Shown here piece by piece: positions 24,822-28,898 of a stretch of DNA of 28,898 nucleotides. The position numbers and the translations under genes were made by a program. This DNA is from Bacillota bacterium (GTDB lineage: Bacteria > Bacillota > Clostridia > Christensenellales > Aristaeellaceae), in the NCBI GenBank assembly GCA_023409955.1, contig JAEYQQ010000184.1, forward strand, positions 1-28,898. Reading direction: 5' to 3'. Numbering within the stretch: the stretch's first letter is position 1; each line of letters opens with the position of its first letter. A model generated the notes under the pieces. It was not told the DNA's origin. It worked only from the letters and a program-made list of their open reading frames with translations, and searched no databases.

Positions 24822-25619
24822 TTACTTGGGTGCTGCAGTAATACCATCTTTTGCAATATAAAGCGATTCCATGGGTTTGAGAATATGGGCTTTTGCACCT
24901 TCCGCTTGAGCCGAGGAAAGAATATCCTCTGTGCGGCAGCCATTGATATCATACAGATCGTGGTGCATGGGGATGTAAGGTACATGAAGGGAGGCTGCCA
25001 AATGAGCAGCTTCAATATGGTTGATGTTTCCAACAATGCCTTTGCCGGTACGATCCTCGTCCCGGCCGTTTACCGGCAGCAAAAGCAGGCTGCAATGAGC
25101 TTCGTCAAGACGTTTTTCTAAACCGTCATACAGGCTCATATCCCCACCGAAGAAGATACTTATTCCGTCATAATTAAGGATGTAGCTCAGTTCGTGGAAT
25201 CGGCCAGTCTCATCCAAATGCAGTTGGGTATGGGCGCAGGGAATGGGGGTGATCTTGACTGGACCAATGAAAAAGCTCTCTTCGGCTTTGGCGTAGATGA
25301 TGCGGGTTGCGCCGATATTCTCCAGCTGCATGCATTCAGGGGCAGGTGCTGCTGCCAGGCATGCATCGTTCTGGTAAAGGTAGGGCTGCAAGGTCCAGGG
25401 GTCCATATGGTCTCCATGGCTATGGGAAATTAGTATACCTTCCGGTTTTAATTCCTGCAGGGAGATCGGTGGTGAATACAGCCGTCTCCAGGGGGTGCTG
25501 CTGCTGGAAAAATGTTGATCCACATAATCGCTGAGATAAGGGTCAGTGACAATTTTGGTTTTGCCAAAGACCAGTAGAAAGCCGCATTGGCCCAAATAGG
25601 TAACAATGATTTTGCTCAT
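24822..25619 (-). CDS. Metallo-beta-lactamase-fold hydrolase, UlaG-like
   Basis: The 265-residue protein has the metal motif HSHGDH (His66, His68, Asp70, His71) and later candidate ligands in CAHTQLH, FFGGDMS and MHHD. The order and spacing resemble the UlaG-type lactonase group rather than RNases or beta-lactamases. The start follows GGAGG with 6-base spacing. It is last in the operon, 15 bases after the DUF4129-like gene. The substrate is unknown. Confidence 0.88.
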   Translation of the reverse strand: MSKIIVTYLGQCGFLLVFGKTKIVTDPYLSDYVDQHFSSSSTPWRRLYSPPISLQELKPEGILISHSHGDHMDPWTLQPYLYQNDACLAAAPAPECMQLENIGATRIIYAKAEESFFIGPVKITPIPCAHTQLHLDETGRFHELSYILNYDGISIFFGGDMSLYDGLEKRLDEAHCSLLLLPVNGRDEDRTGKGIVGNINHIEAAHLAASLHVPYIPMHHDLYDINGCRTEDILSSAQAEGAKAHILKPMESLYIAKDGITAAPK

Positions 25620-25634
25620 TCATATCCTCCGCAA

Positions 25635-26936
25635 TTATATCCCGGCATTTTTTTGCATGGTCTCCGCTTGGTCTGAAGTGATGGGTTGGTCGCTGTATCT
25701 TGCCTGCTCATACAGGGCCGCCATCGTTTTTGCCTGCTCAGGGGTAACATTCAAGCCGCCTTTCTCCAGGGCCTCTCTGGCGGTGAGAGAGGATGCTGTG
25801 TCCTTCATCCGGCCAAGCAGCATGGCATACACCCGGCGTATCCTTTCTCTTGGAGCAAGGCTTTGCAAGGGGGGAAGCTTGGTGCTGCGCTTTGTCATGG
25901 ATGCCCATTTATCCTTCACTGTTTTGCTTACCTGCTGCAAATCAAAGAGGTTTTCTGTTTGATCCGTATAGCCCTCACTGATGGATCTGGTATAGTTTTT
26001 CAGGTGCTTCATGAGAGCAAGCACTGCTTTTTTAATCAGCTTACTTATATGGTAAAAGCCATACAGTATAAGGACCAGCAGAAAGGAAAAGCCGATGAAG
26101 ATGAGTATCTTTTCTAAAATTACTGAAAAGGTGCTGGGTGTGCCGGATTCACCCAATTCATTAAGATCTAGGCCCTGGCCACCACTCGGACCTTCTGCCG
26201 GCTGCATACTGGGAAACAGCCCCATCAGAAAAAGAACCACAGTGATGAGTATACGTTTTACAAAATCCACAATCACTAGCAAGACATCACGCAGACTGCG
26301 CCAACCGGCAGCCAGCAAAGCCAGTATGCCAAGGAGTGCCACCAGACGGCGGTTTTGGGAAAGTATCTTTACAGGCGGCGATTGCTTTTCCCTTAATCCA
26401 TCCAGCAGGGTCAGGCGGTTAATAACAAAAAGACAGGATAGCAGGTAGATGGAAAAGAAGAGGGTAAGGAGGCTGCCTGCTATAGAAAATTCCGCCATGC
26501 CTTTGAGTATCTGGCCGACGATATGGGCAATGACCCCGAAAAGCAGCATCTGCCCTGACCATTCCATGCCGGAGGGCCTGGCCATGGCCGGCATGAACAG
26601 AAGCATTACAACGAAACTGGGGAGGTATAACAGCATTGCCAGCGGATGACGCGGAAGGAAGACCAATGCATATAATATGGCCTGGAACAGGAGTGCTGCT
26701 GCAAAAGCCAATGAACGTTTCTTGGAAGATAAAAGTCCTGCCGCGTAAGTTAGCGCAAGCGCTGCCAAGGGGAGGAGCAGTACTTCGGCTAAGAAATCCG
26801 GTGCAAAATATACTCCTGGCAAAAGAAATAGGGGAGAGATGCCAAGGTACAAAAGCAAGGCGGCTGCAGCCTTTGCGCGCAGTCGGCGGAAGGTAAGCGG
26901 CGCCTTAGTAGAGTTGGGGATAGGATTAATGTCCAT
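25635..26936 (-). CDS. Membrane protein with DUF4129-like C-terminus
   Basis: This 433-residue protein has several hydrophobic segments in its first half, one or two more near residues 205-300, and a soluble C-terminal region with the charged pattern of DUF4129 (ERIRRVYAMLLGRM; LTAREALEK). The start at 26936 follows GGAGGTG and overlaps the DUF58 stop by 11 bases, implying translational coupling. In many MoxR-DUF58 operons this position holds a transglutaminase of the TgpA type with a C-terminal DUF4129. Here I see no Cys-His-Asp transglutaminase core, so only the flanking parts seem present. Confidence 0.8.
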   Translation of the reverse strand: MDINPIPNSTKAPLTFRRLRAKAAAALLLYLGISPLFLLPGVYFAPDFLAEVLLLPLAALALTYAAGLLSSKKRSLAFAAALLFQAILYALVFLPRHPLAMLLYLPSFVVMLLFMPAMARPSGMEWSGQMLLFGVIAHIVGQILKGMAEFSIAGSLLTLFFSIYLLSCLFVINRLTLLDGLREKQSPPVKILSQNRRLVALLGILALLAAGWRSLRDVLLVIVDFVKRILITVVLFLMGLFPSMQPAEGPSGGQGLDLNELGESGTPSTFSVILEKILIFIGFSFLLVLILYGFYHISKLIKKAVLALMKHLKNYTRSISEGYTDQTENLFDLQQVSKTVKDKWASMTKRSTKLPPLQSLAPRERIRRVYAMLLGRMKDTASSLTAREALEKGGLNVTPEQAKTMAALYEQARYSDQPITSDQAETMQKNAGI

Positions 26937-28023
26937 GTTCCACCTCCGGCATTGCTGCTGCCTTGTCAATTAGCTGAAGCGTAACACTGTTGCCCCGCAG
27001 CCGTAGGGCTTCCATCCGTTGTCGGACCAGTTCGCTGTCGTAGACAGACAGAATCAGTATATCCATCCCGTTATAGGTAGCCAGCTTTTCCAGGAGGGAA
27101 GGAAAGGTTTGGGTCCGCTGCAAGGTCAGGTGGGCCATTGCGGATAGGAGCTCATCCTCTCGCCCTGCATACCGGGCAGGTGGATAAATAGTGGCATCTG
27201 ATCCCTTGTCCATGGGGGTATTGATAGCGAATCCAGCTTCCAGGCCGTTTTGCAGGGCGTCTATACATACTGTGGCGGCCATAGAGATCATATGCTCTGC
27301 CGTTTGCTGTTCATACTCCATCAAATCTGCCCACTGGTGCTCTGACATCTGGGCGTTTATCACCACCATCAGCTTGGCATCGGAGGTGGGATCGTGGACC
27401 TTCACCTGCAAGGCACCTGCTCTTGCTGTGGCAGGCCAATGGATGGATTGCATAGGGTCCCCTTGCGCGTAGGGGCGAATGCCGCCAGTCCAGGCAGGGT
27501 CCGGGAGGATCCAGCGCTTGACCAGCATATCTCCCAGCCATTTGGATGCAGGGGAAGGCATATGGTCTGGATCTAACAGCCGTGGATACACCTGGATGGC
27601 CGCACCCGATTCGACTTGAAGCGTGGGGGAAGCGATGCCCATTAGGTCACCGGCGGTGATGGAGATAGTGCCTGAGGGGTAATACCCTCGCTTTTTCAGT
27701 TGTACGGTATGCCGCCTTGTAATCTGGCAATAGGGACGCAGTGAAAATATACTTTTATGATAACGGTTTTCCGTAATGTGGTCCTCTGTATCCGACTGGA
27801 ATGCAAGGCTTGGAGAAAGCCGTGATTCTGCACGCAGAAACGGTACAGGCAGTATCTTTTGGTTGCGGATCACTTCCACCATTTCCACTGTATCGCCTTC
27901 ATGGGCGCTATGGCGGGAAAAGCAACGTTTGTAAGCAAGCTTTCTCATGCCGAAATGGCGCACCAGCAGGCTTTGCAGGTAGGCCAGCAGGGCGATGGAC
28001 ACCAGCAGCATCAAGGCATCCAT
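26926..28023 (-). CDS. DUF58 domain protein
   Basis: The 365-residue protein begins with one membrane segment (MLLVSIALLAYLQSLLV) and carries the DUF58 signature RPYAQGDPMQSIHWPATAR, a von Willebrand A-like partner of MoxR ATPases. Its ATG overlaps the MoxR stop by one base (TAATG), which indicates coupled translation and a common complex. The function of such pairs is thought to be chaperone-like assembly or envelope maintenance. Confidence 0.9.
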   Translation of the reverse strand: MDALMLLVSIALLAYLQSLLVRHFGMRKLAYKRCFSRHSAHEGDTVEMVEVIRNQKILPVPFLRAESRLSPSLAFQSDTEDHITENRYHKSIFSLRPYCQITRRHTVQLKKRGYYPSGTISITAGDLMGIASPTLQVESGAAIQVYPRLLDPDHMPSPASKWLGDMLVKRWILPDPAWTGGIRPYAQGDPMQSIHWPATARAGALQVKVHDPTSDAKLMVVINAQMSEHQWADLMEYEQQTAEHMISMAATVCIDALQNGLEAGFAINTPMDKGSDATIYPPARYAGREDELLSAMAHLTLQRTQTFPSLLEKLATYNGMDILILSVYDSELVRQRMEALRLRGNSVTLQLIDKAAAMPEVEHGH

Positions 28024-28898
28024 TACAGCTTTTCCTCCGTGGGTACAGGCACAGCCTTCAGCGCATCCTGTATGAGCGTCTGGGCGACACCGGATTTACC
28101 GTACATGCCCCGGACGATCACCCGGTGGGCCAGAACCGGTACAGCCAAGGTCTTGATATCATCCGGTATCACATACTCCCGGCCATTAAGCAGGGCCAGG
28201 GCCTGAGAGGCACGCATCAATGCCAGCATGCCTCTGGGGCTCACACCCAGTTGTACCTGCTCAAACTTGCGGGTCTGCTCGCATAGGGCCGCGATATATT
28301 CCATGACTGGTTGGGACACAGAAATCTTTGGCAGCAAGCTTTGGGCAGCCAGTAGATCTGCTTTTGTGGCTACTGGGGAAAGATTGGCAAGGGGATCATT
28401 TGCATGATAGCGGCTCAAAAGCGCCACAGACTCATCCCGGCTGGGATAGCCCATGCTCAGCCGCATCAAAAAGCGGTCCAGCTGCGCCTCGGGCAGGGGA
28501 AAGGTCCCTTGTATCTCCACAGGATTCTGGGTGGCTATCACCAAAAAAGGCGCATCCAGTCTGCGGGTAACGCCGCCCTCGGTGACCTGGCCCTCCTGCA
28601 TGCATTCCAGCAGGGCCGACTGAGTCCTGGGGGTGGCGCGGTTGATTTCATCTGCCAGGAGGATGTTGGTGAACACAGGGCCCGGCTTGAAGGAAAAATC
28701 TCCTGAGGCCGGCTGATAGACGCTGACGCCAGTGATATCGGTGGGCATCAGGTCCGGTGTGAACTGTATGCGGGCAAAGCTGCAGTCGATGGATCTGGCC
28801 AGGCTTCTGGCCAGAACGGTCTTGCCTGTACCCGGCACATCCTCAAGTAATACATGGCCTCCAGCAATCAGCGAGGCCATCATCAGCTGTATGACATC
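28023..28898 (-). CDS. MoxR-type AAA+ ATPase, 5' end outside the window
   Basis: The frame is open to the right edge, and five codons (Asp-Val-Ile-Gln-Leu) precede the first Met, so the N-terminal 30-40 residues lie beyond the window. Visible are Walker A (VPGTGKT), Walker B (LLADEINR), sensor 1 (IATQNPVE) and the arginine-rich LPEAQLDRFLMR. The C-terminal lid has the VSPRG motif typical of MoxR. It should remodel or activate a partner, most likely the DUF58 protein encoded next. Confidence 0.94.
   Translation of the reverse strand, partial: DVIQLMMASLIAGGHVLLEDVPGTGKTVLARSLARSIDCSFARIQFTPDLMPTDITGVSVYQPASGDFSFKPGPVFTNILLADEINRATPRTQSALLECMQEGQVTEGGVTRRLDAPFLVIATQNPVEIQGTFPLPEAQLDRFLMRLSMGYPSRDESVALLSRYHANDPLANLSPVATKADLLAAQSLLPKISVSQPVMEYIAALCEQTRKFEQVQLGVSPRGMLALMRASQALALLNGREYVIPDDIKTLAVPVLAHRVIVRGMYGKSGVAQTLIQDALKAVPVPTEEKL

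Noticed and set aside
25635..26936. Transglutaminase (TgpA-type) assignment
   Set aside because: The operon position suggests it, but I find no Cys-His-Asp catalytic pattern between the membrane segments and the DUF4129-like end.

Overview
The window looks like a chromosomal stretch from a Gram-positive, Clostridia-like Firmicute. The evidence is consistent: AGGAGG-type ribosome binding sites before almost every gene, sigma-A-like promoters with 17-base spacers, YesM/YesN-type two-component genes beside an LplABC-type sugar importer without its own ATPase, a YhfW-type Rieske oxidoreductase, and a non-cyanobacterial cyanophycin operon. I saw no phage, CRISPR array or intact insertion sequence. 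Base composition drifts from AT-rich on the left (especially the GGDEF gene) to GC-richer on the right.

Left part (1-12274). A terminator from an upstream gene and an apparently decayed minus-strand gene precede a membrane-bound dCache-PAS-GGDEF diguanylate cyclase (839-2710). A promoter overlapping its stop codon drives a three-gene regulatory operon: AraC-type response regulator, YesM-type histidine kinase, second AraC-type response regulator (2792-7374). Converging on it, and overlapping it tail to tail by 11 bases, is a minus-strand sugar-import operon (12274-7364): a GH8 exo-oligoxylanase-like gene, a solute-binding protein and two permeases. The likely reading is uptake and intracellular trimming of xylo-oligosaccharides under two-component control. 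The GH8 gene carries one in-frame TAA directly after its catalytic acid region.

Middle part (12275-14540). A short-chain dehydrogenase is followed by an RNA-rich stretch: a cluster of GGTTTC repeats, a compact ~185-nt structured RNA with a tRNA-like T-arm, tRNA-Leu(GAG) with a near-consensus promoter and its own terminator, and on the plus strand a candidate ~150-nt small RNA ending in a strong terminator. The structured RNA is the feature most worth a second look.

Right-centre (14544-21048). A FAD/Rieske oxidoreductase is divergent from iadA-cphB-cphA, a complete cyanophycin cycle: CphA makes the Asp-Arg polymer, CphB cuts it to beta-Asp-Arg dipeptides, IadA splits these to Asp and Arg. Then come an 87-residue unknown protein and a PNPOx-fold flavoprotein, each with its own promoter and terminator.

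Right end (22312-28898). A Gfo/Idh/MocA oxidoreductase is divergent from an iron-type alcohol dehydrogenase. A minus-strand operon enters from the right edge: MoxR ATPase (5' end outside the window), DUF58 protein, DUF4129-like membrane protein and a UlaG-like metallo-hydrolase, tightly packed with overlapping starts and stops.
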